DNA of 6,518 bases from DATJXG01 sp035500455 (GCA_035500455.1 DATJXG010000088.1:1-6518), one strand, 5' to 3'; positions 1 to 5,027 are shown, counted from the first letter of the stretch. The notes: generated from the letters alone by a model not told the origin. Program-made: numbers and translations.

Positions 1-321
1 TTTGGCGTAGCGGCGCACTGCATCGTAGCTGCCGTCATAGCCCTGGCCGGCCAGCTCCTCGAACACCCGGATCAGCGTCAGCCGCTCGCGCGCCGGCTTG
101 CCCTCATTGCCGAGCAGCAGGGCATCCAGCGCCGCCACCCAGGCACCAAGCTTCGGCAGCGGCTGCGCCGTCCGCTCGTACCGGAACTCCGTCGCCTCCG
201 ACCGGATCACCTTGCGCACCACTTTGCGCGATACATGCAGCTCCCGGCAGATCACCTTGATCGGCTTCTTCTGAACAAAATAGGCCCGCCGGATCTTCGA
301 AATCGTCTCCACTATCAGCAT
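1..321 (-). CDS. istA: IS21-family transposase IstA, N-terminal 107 residues (runs off left edge)
   Basis: The protein begins MLIVETISKIRRAYFVQKKP and continues with CRELHVSRKVVRKVIRS, the N-terminal helix-turn-helix of IS21-family IstA that binds the terminal repeats (about residues 8-45). Further on are GAWVAALDALLLGNEGK (about 61-77) and a second DNA-binding segment ending near GYDGSYDAVRRYAK, both familiar from this family. The DDE catalytic domain would follow outside the window. The reading frame is open to position 1 without a stop. I chose the ATG at 319-321. An in-frame ATG at 337-339 would add six residues (MGAGFG); neither has a clear ribosome-binding site. IstA acts with the AAA+ protein IstB, which is not seen here. 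Confidence 0.9.
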   Translation of the reverse strand, partial: MLIVETISKIRRAYFVQKKPIKVICRELHVSRKVVRKVIRSEATEFRYERTAQPLPKLGAWVAALDALLLGNEGKPARERLTLIRVFEELAGQGYDGSYDAVRRYAK

Positions 322-373
322 CCCAAATCCGGCCCCCATGTTCCCATGAAAGCCAATGTGAACCCCAAGCCAG

Positions 374-398
374 GGGGTCCCTATTGGACGCCGATCAC
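374..398 (-). repeat. IS21 terminal repeat, inner copy
   Basis: On the plus strand this reads GGGGTCC, CTATTGG, then ACGCCGATCAC. It matches the outer copy at 408-433 at most positions and lies in the same orientation, about 34 bp away. Internal repeats of this kind near the ends of IS21-family elements are known or presumed transposase-binding sites. Confidence 0.75.
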
Positions 399-407
399 CC
401 CCAAAAC

Positions 408-433
408 GGGGTCCTTATTCCACGCCGAATCAC
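408..433 (-). repeat. IS21 terminal repeat, outer copy at the element end
   Basis: On the plus strand this reads GGGGTCC, TTATTCC, then ACGCCGAATCAC. It is the outermost repeat, with the element terminus one base beyond it at 434. It differs from the inner copy by a few substitutions and one inserted A. Confidence 0.75.
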
Positions 434-490
434 ACTCTGCGCAGCACTTACCCGCTATATCTGCTCCGAAGGGCATAAAGCCGCTGCCCG

Positions 491-514
491 ACCCCGATCT
501 GGGGTGTTGTTTTC
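491..514 (+). terminator. Weak terminator-like hairpin between the IS21 end and fic
   Basis: ACCCC (491-495) and GGGGT (501-505) form a perfect 5-bp stem with a 5-base loop, followed by the T-rich GTTGTTTTC. The stem is short and the T tract is broken, so it may be only partly active or accidental. If real, it would shield fic from transcription leaving the IS21 side. The rest of 435-600 contains no gene I can support. Confidence 0.3.
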
Positions 515-605
515 TCGCCCTCGCCCCATGAACTTCGCTGCGGCCGCCCCATCTAAGCGGACCTAAAACCGGTCTTTTAATAGGCCAAAAATCAAGCTGG
601 ATTAC

Positions 606-611
606 TATAGT
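606..611 (+). promoter_or_regulatory. Possible -10 element upstream of fic
   Basis: TATAGT matches the bacterial -10 consensus at five of six positions and sits in an AT-rich island (about 567-635) unlike its GC-rich surroundings. No convincing -35 hexamer lies 16-18 bases upstream. Transcription from here would start close to the first ATG of fic, giving a very short or absent leader. This fits the lack of a Shine-Dalgarno sequence before 625. Confidence 0.3.
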
Positions 612-624
612 CCATTGATATATT

Positions 625-1866
625 ATGGGTTACATGAATAAAGAACCGGACATCAAAGCGGACATCAAAGCGGTCGATGACCGCGGCGAGAACACCTCCC
701 TGATGGAGCCATTGCTGATCGGGGAGACTTCGAGGCATCGCCGCGAGCTAACCGATCTTGCGCTGGACCTCGCGGCCAAAAGCGCCGGCTTCCGCCGTTC
801 CCTTCCAGAGAGCCTCCTCGCGTCGCTCGCTGATCTCGTACGGGCGATGAACTGCTATTACAGCAACCTGATCGAGGGCCACGACACTCATCCCATCGAC
901 ATCGAGCGCGCGCTCAGGGGTGACTACAGTCAAGACGCCAGGAAACGCGACCTTCAGCTTGAGGCAAAGGCCCACATAACTGTTCAACAATGGATCGACG
1001 GCGGGGGAATCAGGAGTCGCGAGGCCACAGTCGAGTCGATCACCGAAATCCATCACCGCTTTTGCAAAGAGTTGCCCGATGATCTCCTTTGGGTGGAAGA
1101 TCCGGCAACGAAGGAGCGGATCAGGGTCATTCCCGGCGGATTCCGCCAGCGTGATGTTGCTGTCGGTCGCCATATTCCTATCAGTGCGCCTGCCATACCC
1201 CGTTTCCTCAAGCGCTATGAGGAAGTCTATTTGAATCTAGGAAAAGCCGAAACGGTGTTAGCGACAGCGGCGGCGCATCACCGCTTGGCCTGGATTCACC
1301 CCTTTCTCGACGGCAACGGCCGCGTAGCACGGCTGCTCTCGCATGCGATGCTGCTGGACACACTCGATACCGGCGCGGTGTGGTCGATTGCGCGCGGGCT
1401 TGCGCGCAACGTCAAATCCTACAAAAGCCACCTTGCTGCGTGCGATCTACCGCGACGTAACGACCTCGACGGCAGAGGTAATCTCAGTGAAGAGAGTCTT
1501 ACGGCATTTACGAAATTCTTCCTTACGACGTGCCTTGATCAGGTCAACTTCATGGAAGGACTGATGCAGCCCGATCAGCTTCGTGCGCGCATTCTTCTGT
1601 GGGCCGAAGAGGAAATCCGATTTAACAAGCTCCCACCCAAATCAGGAGCAGTGCTCGAAGCTCTGCTCTACCGCGGGGAATTGCCGCGCGGCGATGTTGC
1701 GGCCATCGTCGGCACGGGCGAACGGCAAGCCCGGCGCGTCATTTCCAGTCTCACCGATCAAGGCGTGCTCGCCTCCGAAAGCACGCGAGCACCGCTCCGG
1801 CTTGCCTTCCCAGCCGCGCTCGCCTCCCGATGGATGCCCGGACTCTTTCCTGAAAGGGTGGATTGA
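625..1866 (+). CDS. fic: Fic-domain protein, predicted self-inhibited (class II) AMP-transferase
   Basis: This is a complete 413-residue protein. The Fic active-site motif HPFLDGNGRVAR spans residues 225-236. H225 is the expected catalytic base, D229 the metal ligand, and R233 and R236 contact the nucleotide phosphates. A substrate-positioning flap is likely around 168-190 (PGGFRQRDVAVG). SNLIEG at 80-85 fits the inhibitory motif [S/T]xxxE[G/N] of class II Fic proteins, whose glutamate (here E84) blocks ATP binding. Residues about 345-395 look like a winged-helix domain (RGDVAAIVGTGERQARRV). Family members usually transfer AMP from ATP to a hydroxyl side chain of a target protein; the target here is unknown. 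The ATG at 625 has no ribosome-binding site. In-frame ATGs at 634 and 703 are alternatives, and conserved sequence begins at the latter (MEPLLIGE). No neighbouring antitoxin is seen. The gene lies between IS elements. Confidence 0.93.
   Translation: MGYMNKEPDIKADIKAVDDRGENTSLMEPLLIGETSRHRRELTDLALDLAAKSAGFRRSLPESLLASLADLVRAMNCYYSNLIEGHDTHPIDIERALRGDYSQDARKRDLQLEAKAHITVQQWIDGGGIRSREATVESITEIHHRFCKELPDDLLWVEDPATKERIRVIPGGFRQRDVAVGRHIPISAPAIPRFLKRYEEVYLNLGKAETVLATAAAHHRLAWIHPFLDGNGRVARLLSHAMLLDTLDTGAVWSIARGLARNVKSYKSHLAACDLPRRNDLDGRGNLSEESLTAFTKFFLTTCLDQVNFMEGLMQPDQLRARILLWAEEEIRFNKLPPKSGAVLEALLYRGELPRGDVAAIVGTGERQARRVISSLTDQGVLASESTRAPLRLAFPAALASRWMPGLFPERVD
649..672 (+). repeat. Exact 12-bp tandem duplication in the fic N-terminus
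   Basis: GACATCAAAGCG occurs twice head to tail (649-660 and 661-672) and encodes DIKA-DIKA, residues 9-16 of the longest fic frame. It keeps the frame and lies in the poorly conserved extension before residue 27. That suggests replication slippage in a stretch under weak constraint, or one that is not translated at all. Confidence 0.85.
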
Positions 1867-1869
1867 GGG

Positions 1870-1942
1870 CGTGAAGCTACGAGGTCGCCAATTCACACGC
1901 AAAACTATGAGCTAGCGTTGTGTTAGCTCGCATGGCTTCACG
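1870..1942. terminator. Nested inverted repeats just after fic
   Basis: An outer pair, CGTGAAGC (1870-1877) and GCTTCACG (1935-1942), is perfectly complementary. It encloses an inner hairpin, GAGCTAGC (1909-1916) with GTTAGCTC (1922-1929), which is 8 bp including one G-U pair with a 5-base loop. It starts four bases after the fic stop. No T tract follows on either strand, so it is not a standard intrinsic terminator. It could stabilise the 3' end of the fic mRNA, or mark an old mobile-element end. The spacer from 1943 to 2020 holds no gene I recognise. Confidence 0.45.
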
Positions 1943-2020
1943 ATTTCCATACAACATATTGAACTTAGGCGATTGTGTTGCTGAATAACCATCAGCTATC
2001 AGGTTCTGCACCGGATGATC

Positions 2021-2050
2021 GTAATCGTAAGCTCATAACCGCGTTGTGCT
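2021..2050 (+). repeat. IS66 left terminal inverted repeat
   Basis: It begins GTAATCGTAAGC, then TCATAACCGCGTTG. Compared with the other end it differs at 7 of 30 positions. It overlaps the tnpC stop codon (2049-2051), so coding and terminal sequence are packed together. Confidence 0.8.
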
Positions 2051-3623
2051 AAGCGGCGAGGTCTGCTTCCGGCAGTTTCCTCCACTTCCAGGGCAAAAGT
2101 TCGCTGAGCCGGTTGACTGGATGGCCCCTGGCCATGCGGTCGATGACATCGGCGAGATAGGCTTCTGGATTGAGCCCATTGAGTTTTGCACTTTCGAGAA
2201 GCGTATAGAGCGCTGCGGCGCGGTCTCCGCCGGCGTCAGAGCCGAGGAACAGGAAATTTTTTCTTGTAATGGCGATCCCGCGCAGCGACCGCTCGGCGGG
2301 ATTGTTGTCGATGCCGATACGGCCGTCGGTGGTGTAGAGGGCGAGGGCGTCCCAGCGCGTCAGCGCATATTGCAGGGCCTTGGCCAGATTGCTCTTTGAG
2401 GAGAGCCGGCGGCGCTGCTCGTAGAGCCAGGTTTTCAAGTCGTCGAGGATCGGCACGGCAAGGTCTTTGCGCGCCTTCTTGCGTCGCTCCGCATCAAAGC
2501 CCGTGATATCGGCCTCGATGTCATACAGCTTGCCGATGCGCCTGAGTGCCTCTTCCGCGATCGGTGATTTGGTCCGCTCGAATTCATCGAATAATTTCCG
2601 CCGCGCATGCGCCCAGCAAGCGGCATGCATGATGCGCGGCGCATTTGTCCCCGGCGGTCCGGATTGGCGATACAGCGCCTCATAGCCGCTGAAGGCGTCA
2701 GCCTGGATCACGCCGTGGAAGCTGGCGAGATGGTCGCGCGGGCGCTCGCCTTTGCGGTCAGGACTGAAGCGGTAATAGGCGGCAGGGGGCCGGCTGCCGG
2801 CCCAAGGCCGTTTATCGAGCAGATACACCCAAACGCGCCCGGTCCTGGTTCGCCCGAGACCGGGGGCCAGCACCGCGATTGGCGTGTCATCGGTGTGGAT
2901 GATGTCGGCAGACATAACGTTAGCCCCAATCAGGGCCGCCAGCGGCGAGACCCACCAGGCGGCATGCCCAACCCAGTCCGCCAGGGTTGCCCGTTCGATC
3001 TCGATGCCCTCGCGCGCCAGGATCGCGGATTGGCGGTAGAGCGGCAGGCCGTCGAGATATTTTGAGGTCACGACATTAGCGATGAGCCCGGCACCGGGCC
3101 GCCCCTTCTCGATCGGCAAATCGGGAACCGGAGCCTGGATGATCGTCTCGCAGGCGCGGCAAGAAAATTTCGGACGGATATGCCGGATCACCTTCAGCCG
3201 GGCGGGAATTTTATCCAGCACTTCGGTGGTATCCTCGCCGAGCTTGGAAAAATGCCTGCCACCGCAGCCTGGGCAAACATCACCGGCGGGGTGGACGATC
3301 TCTTCGCGTGGCAGATGCTCGGGCAATGGCCGGCGCACCGGCTGGCGCCGCTCCGGCCGGGGGCGGCTGGTGTTGGAATTCTGTGCCGCCTTGGCCGCGC
3401 CCTCGCTCTCCTCAAGGTCTTCAAGCCGCAGTTCCAACTGGTGGATCTGGGCATCGAGGGCCTCGGAAGACTGCCCGAACTTCATCCGGCGCAGCTTGTG
3501 CAATTGCGCTTTATACTGCTCAATGAGGAGATGGGCCGTTGCCAACTCAGCCTCGCGTTCGGCGAGTTTGGCGCGTAGATCAGCGATCTCAGAGGCGGCA
3601 TCCATTGACGCCGAGTCTATCAA
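2049..3623 (-). CDS. tnpC: IS66-family transposase TnpC (DDE)
   Basis: This is the catalytic transposase of the IS66 element, 524 residues, full length for the family. The N-terminus is a coiled coil (about 13-75, LRAKLAEREAELATAH). A zinc-binding region follows, with CPGC at 117-120 and CRAC at 155-158. The DDE residues are likely in HTDDTP (D245 or D246), QADAFSGY (D309) and NNPAERSLRG (E444). The C-terminal block FLFLGSDAGGDRAAALYTLL (458-477) is characteristic. The longest frame starts with TTG at 3621-3623. An in-frame ATG at 3603-3605 would give 518 residues beginning MDAASEIADL. No good ribosome-binding site marks either, so the start is uncertain. It lies 56 bp after tnpB. No frameshift or stop interrupts it, so it may be active. 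Confidence 0.96.
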   Translation of the reverse strand: MIDSASMDAASEIADLRAKLAEREAELATAHLLIEQYKAQLHKLRRMKFGQSSEALDAQIHQLELRLEDLEESEGAAKAAQNSNTSRPRPERRQPVRRPLPEHLPREEIVHPAGDVCPGCGGRHFSKLGEDTTEVLDKIPARLKVIRHIRPKFSCRACETIIQAPVPDLPIEKGRPGAGLIANVVTSKYLDGLPLYRQSAILAREGIEIERATLADWVGHAAWWVSPLAALIGANVMSADIIHTDDTPIAVLAPGLGRTRTGRVWVYLLDKRPWAGSRPPAAYYRFSPDRKGERPRDHLASFHGVIQADAFSGYEALYRQSGPPGTNAPRIMHAACWAHARRKLFDEFERTKSPIAEEALRRIGKLYDIEADITGFDAERRKKARKDLAVPILDDLKTWLYEQRRRLSSKSNLAKALQYALTRWDALALYTTDGRIGIDNNPAERSLRGIAITRKNFLFLGSDAGGDRAAALYTLLESAKLNGLNPEAYLADVIDRMARGHPVNRLSELLPWKWRKLPEADLAA

Positions 3624-3679
3624 AGATCGTTGATGAAATCACGGTATTTTATAAATATCGACGCTATTATTCACCCTGC

Positions 3680-4027
3680 TCAACAAGCCGCTTCCGGTGC
3701 CCAGGTGCGGACCGGGGCGCGCCAGTCGATCCCCTCCAAGAGCATGGAGAGCTGCGCGGGCGTGAGTAAAACCGAGCCGTCCTTGGCCTGCGGCCAAATG
3801 AATTTGCCGCGTTCCAAGCGCTTGGTGAACAGGCAGAGCCCCTGGCCATCCCACCAGAAAACCTTGATCATATCACCGCGCCGGCCACGAAAAGCGTAGA
3901 GCGCGCCATTGTGGGGATCAAACTGCAGCATCGTTTGCACCTGAGCCGAAAGCGTATCGAAACCTCGGCGCATATCCGTGACGCCACAGGCGATATAGAC
4001 GCGGACATTCCCCGCCGGGCCGATCAT
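3680..4027 (-). CDS. tnpB: IS66 accessory protein TnpB
   Basis: This 115-residue protein is recognised by its IS66 Orf2 signature: GVTDMRRGFDTLSAQVQ (about 15-31), GALYAFRGRRGDMIKVFWWD (41-60), LCLFTKRLERGKFIWP (64-79) and a C-terminal LLEGIDW. Length and order match the family. It is required with TnpA and TnpC for transposition of three-gene IS66 elements, but its biochemical role is poorly defined. Its ATG overlaps the tnpA stop in an ATGA (4024-4027). It lacks a clear ribosome-binding site of its own, so it is probably translated by coupling to tnpA. Confidence 0.95.
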   Translation of the reverse strand: MIGPAGNVRVYIACGVTDMRRGFDTLSAQVQTMLQFDPHNGALYAFRGRRGDMIKVFWWDGQGLCLFTKRLERGKFIWPQAKDGSVLLTPAQLSMLLEGIDWRAPVRTWAPEAAC

Positions 4028-4458
4028 GACAGGGCCGCGAAAATCCGGCGCAGTGCGGCTTCGCCGGCATCACTGGGTACACGCAACTTTACCCCTGTCG
4101 GCAATTCAACCTCGATGAGCCCGGCCGCCGTTGGCTCTGGCGCAGATTCCGCCGTGGATGGATCGCGGCGTATATCAGGGCCTGGCAGCGCCGCCGGTTC
4201 CGGCGCCACTGAGACCGGGACGAAGCCCGTCAGTTCCCCGCTACGAAACTGCTTGCGCCATGTGTAAAGCTGGCCGCTGCTAATGCCATGCAGTTTACAG
4301 GTCAGCGTCGGAAACGAACCCGGCGCCACGCTCTGCGCCAATATCCGCAGCTTCTCCTCCAGACTCCATCGTCGGCGGCGCTCCAGCCCCGGCATGACCT
4401 CTCCCAACACCTCCGGAGTGCTCCGGAGTACCCTCTTAACACCTGTGTCGTCGTCCAT
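4024..4458 (-). CDS. tnpA: IS66 accessory protein TnpA (helix-turn-helix)
   Basis: This 144-residue protein is the first gene of the IS66 operon. Residues about 29-71 (RRWSLEEKLRILAQSV, then HGISSGQLYTWRKQFRSGEL) form the helix-turn-helix typical of IS66 Orf1 and IS3/IS2 OrfA-like proteins. A linker rich in proline and alanine (82-112) leads to a C-terminal segment IEVELPTGVKLRVP. The ATG at 4456-4458 is preceded by GGCGG (4464-4468) five bases upstream, a modest ribosome-binding site. It probably binds the terminal repeats or otherwise assists TnpC; this is inference from the family. Confidence 0.94.
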   Translation of the reverse strand: MDDDTGVKRVLRSTPEVLGEVMPGLERRRRWSLEEKLRILAQSVAPGSFPTLTCKLHGISSGQLYTWRKQFRSGELTGFVPVSVAPEPAALPGPDIRRDPSTAESAPEPTAAGLIEVELPTGVKLRVPSDAGEAALRRIFAALS

Positions 4459-4461
4459 GAA

Positions 4462-4520
4462 AACCGCCGTTCAATTTAAACAGCCAGATTCAGGATCATG
4501 GAAATCACCGCAAGGCGGTT
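4462..4520 (-). promoter_or_regulatory. Possible fold-back of the tnpA ribosome-binding site onto the IS66 end
   Basis: In minus-strand RNA, AACCGCC from the inverted repeat (4514-4520) is perfectly complementary to GGCGGTT (4462-4468), which contains the tnpA ribosome-binding site. Transcripts entering the element from outside could thus mask tnpA translation, while transcripts starting inside could not. A competing local hairpin, ACCGC (4507-4511) with GCGGT (4515-4519), uses the same bases. The loop between the paired arms is 45 bases, so this is tentative. Confidence 0.3.
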
Positions 4521-4536
4521 ACCCGCTTACGCTTAC
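4507..4536 (-). repeat. IS66 right terminal inverted repeat
   Basis: Read on the minus strand from 4536 it begins GTAAGCGTAAGC, then GGGTAACCGCCTTG. GTAAGC occurs twice in tandem at this terminus. The left end has GTAATCGTAAGC in the same place, which supports 4536 rather than 4530 as the true end. Confidence 0.8.
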
Positions 4537-4573
4537 CAATAATCTCCTCAGGCTTGTAAATCTTCCTCGGCAT
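4537..4573 (-). pseudogene. IS3-family transposase OrfA, first 12 codons, cut by IS66
   Basis: The ATG at 4571-4573 starts MPRKIYKPEEII, a familiar N-terminus of IS3-family OrfA proteins (the MPRKxxKPEEI type), whose next residues would begin the helix-turn-helix. GGAGG at 4580-4584 is six bases upstream, an excellent ribosome-binding site. The frame runs directly into the IS66 end at 4536. On the other side of the IS66 the matching frame reads four unrelated codons and then a stop. The gene is dead. Confidence 0.7.
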
Positions 4574-4579
4574 CGAACA

Positions 4580-4610
4580 CCTCCATCCAAAAACTACATC
4601 AAGGATGGAG
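4580..4610 (-). promoter_or_regulatory. Hairpin sequestering the IS3 orfA ribosome-binding site
   Basis: In minus-strand RNA, CTCCATCC (4603-4610) pairs perfectly over 8 bp with GGATGGAG (4581-4588) across a 14-base loop. The 3' arm includes four of the five bases of the ribosome-binding site GGAGG (4580-4584). A transcript entering from the flanking DNA would fold and hide the site. One starting inside the loop would not. Such protection against read-through transcription is established for other elements, such as IS10 and IS50. Its use here is inferred. Confidence 0.55.
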
Positions 4611-4725
4611 CACTTCTAAGGGGGCAGACCAGTCTGGCCATTGAGTTGTTCGGCGATCTGGCGACGATCCTGAATTTGGCCTCGTCAACGGGCCGGATGC
4701 CGGGCAAATCCGCTGCGCTTGGCGC

Positions 4726-4764
4726 AAAGAAAAACCCTCAAGAAGCTGGCGCCTCTGAGGGTTT
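4726..4764 (-). terminator. Intrinsic terminator for leftward transcription
   Basis: On the minus strand AAACCCTCA (4756-4764) and TGAGGGTTT (4732-4740) form a perfect 9-bp stem. The loop can fold further through its GGCGCC core. The stem runs directly into a T-rich tail, TTTTTCTTT (4726-4734). On the plus strand the same hairpin lacks a T tract. It lies about 315 bases downstream of the maleylacetate reductase-like gene, so it could end that operon's transcript. It overlaps the recombinase remnant on the opposite strand. Confidence 0.6.
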
Positions 4765-4802
4765 ACTGTCGGTGGTTGCGGGGGCACGAAACCACCGACA
4801 GT
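4765..4802. repeat. Perfect 13-bp inverted repeat with a G5/C5 loop
   Basis: ACTGTCGGTGGTT (4765-4777) and AACCACCGACAGT (4790-4802) are exact complements around a 12-base loop containing GGGGG. It immediately adjoins the leftward terminator stem (4756-4764), so a minus-strand RNA would fold two consecutive hairpins. It also encodes the last part of the recombinase remnant. GGTTGCGGGGGCA (4774-4786) resembles the reverse complement of a tRNA 3' end. Confidence 0.8.
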
Positions 4803-4828
4803 TAACTACCCTGAAAACTTCCTGTTGA

Positions 4829-5027
4829 CGGCCGCGTCAGCATTCATTCGACCGCTGGAACCGGCGGCTTCGCGCACACGTCGGGCATAGGCCGGCCCGG
4901 GAGGCGATCTCAGGAGCGGACATTCAGCGCCGCGCAGTGCCGACAGCAACGCGCCCACATCACTCGTACTAAGGACACAGCGGTTTCAGATAGCCGCCGA
5001 GATCACGAAAGTTGAACCCGCCGCGGA
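4829..5027. other. Spacer between the recombinase remnant and the palindromes
   Basis: This GC-rich stretch contains no gene I can support. A short open frame on the minus strand (possible GTG at 4956-4958 to a TAG at 4806-4808, about 50 codons, reading VGALLSALRGAECPLL early on) has amino acids that look plausible. It has no recognised family and no good ribosome-binding site. It overlaps the recombinase tail on the other strand. It could be a decayed gene end or chance in GC-rich DNA. Confidence 0.4.

Larger units (their letters stand above)
1..434 (-). mobile_element. IS21-family insertion sequence, left end only
   Basis: The stretch reads, on the minus strand, from an element terminus beginning TGTGATTCGGCG (position 434 leftwards) into the start of an istA transposase gene. 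Two diverged copies of a repeat of about 25 bp lie between the terminus and the gene, the usual arrangement of IstA-binding repeats at IS21-family ends. The terminal TGT is typical of the family. The rest of istA, the helper ATPase gene istB and the other end lie outside the window, so completeness and the target duplication cannot be judged. The boundary at 434 is inferred from the terminal TGT and could be off by a few bases. Confidence 0.85.
2021..4536 (-). mobile_element. Complete IS66-family insertion sequence (2516 bp)
   Basis: The element carries tnpA, tnpB and tnpC in the classic IS66 order, reading leftwards and all apparently intact. Its size is normal for the three-gene IS66 type. 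The ends are imperfect inverted repeats starting GTAATCGTAAGC (left) and GTAAGCGTAAGC (right, minus strand), with 23 of the first 30 positions matching by eye. IS66 elements usually make an 8-bp target duplication. Here the flanks are GGATGATC (2013-2020) and CAATAATC (4537-4544), only five of eight identical. Different DNA lies on the two sides: an IS3 fragment only on the right. The element therefore probably took part in a deletion or recombination after insertion. Confidence 0.93.
4537..4631 (-). mobile_element. IS3-family insertion sequence, truncated left end (95 bp)
   Basis: On the minus strand this begins TGGTCTGCCCCC at 4631, a TG-type IS3-family end. It continues through a leader with a strong ribosome-binding site into the first codons of orfA, then stops abruptly at the IS66 terminus. 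The remainder is not found left of the IS66. The outer boundary at 4631 is inferred from the TGG end and from where recombinase-like coding sequence begins, and could shift by a few bases. Confidence 0.65.
4634..4828 (+). pseudogene. Serine recombinase C-terminal remnant (last 64 codons)
   Basis: From 4634 the plus strand reads LAIELFGDLATILNLAS and ends LLSVVAGARNHRQLT..., with a TGA at 4826-4828. GDLAxILxLA followed by a variable stretch and a VVAGA tail resembles the C-terminus of large serine recombinases found on alphaproteobacterial mobile DNA. The recognition is from memory of the family and is moderate. The 5' part is missing: the frame continues upstream only through the inverted IS3 end and IS66 sequence, which is not homologous coding. 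The IS3 element apparently inserted here. The gene is non-functional. The alternative is a hypothetical protein tail. Confidence 0.5.

Noticed and set aside
445..455. TTACCCGCT near the IS21 end, shared with the IS66 right end
   Set aside because: It is only a 9-base match, without the surrounding inverted-repeat bases. CTAAGCGG shared between about 553 and 2050 is likewise short. Both fit chance.
435..566. Short plus-strand frames crossing the IS21 boundary
   Set aside because: They begin inside the IS21 end, continue past the element boundary, and show no recognisable domain. No ribosome-binding site or conserved start was seen.
1960..2020. Possible end of another IS left of the IS66 copy (bases around GTTGCTGAATAACC)
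   Set aside because: It has a vaguely familiar look, but there is no second end, no transposase fragment and no repeat pair to support a family assignment.
2046..2399. Long plus-strand frame opposite the tnpC end
   Set aside because: It lies entirely within tnpC on the other strand, has no family resemblance, and is an expected shadow in GC-rich DNA. The same holds for the other plus-strand frames across 2467-3633.
4765..4802. Integron attC site or a true tRNA gene
   Set aside because: The stem has no paired RYYYAAC/GTTRRRY core sites, and the tRNA-like bases cover only an acceptor end with no T arm, anticodon arm or D arm. A relic attachment site is the most that can be argued.
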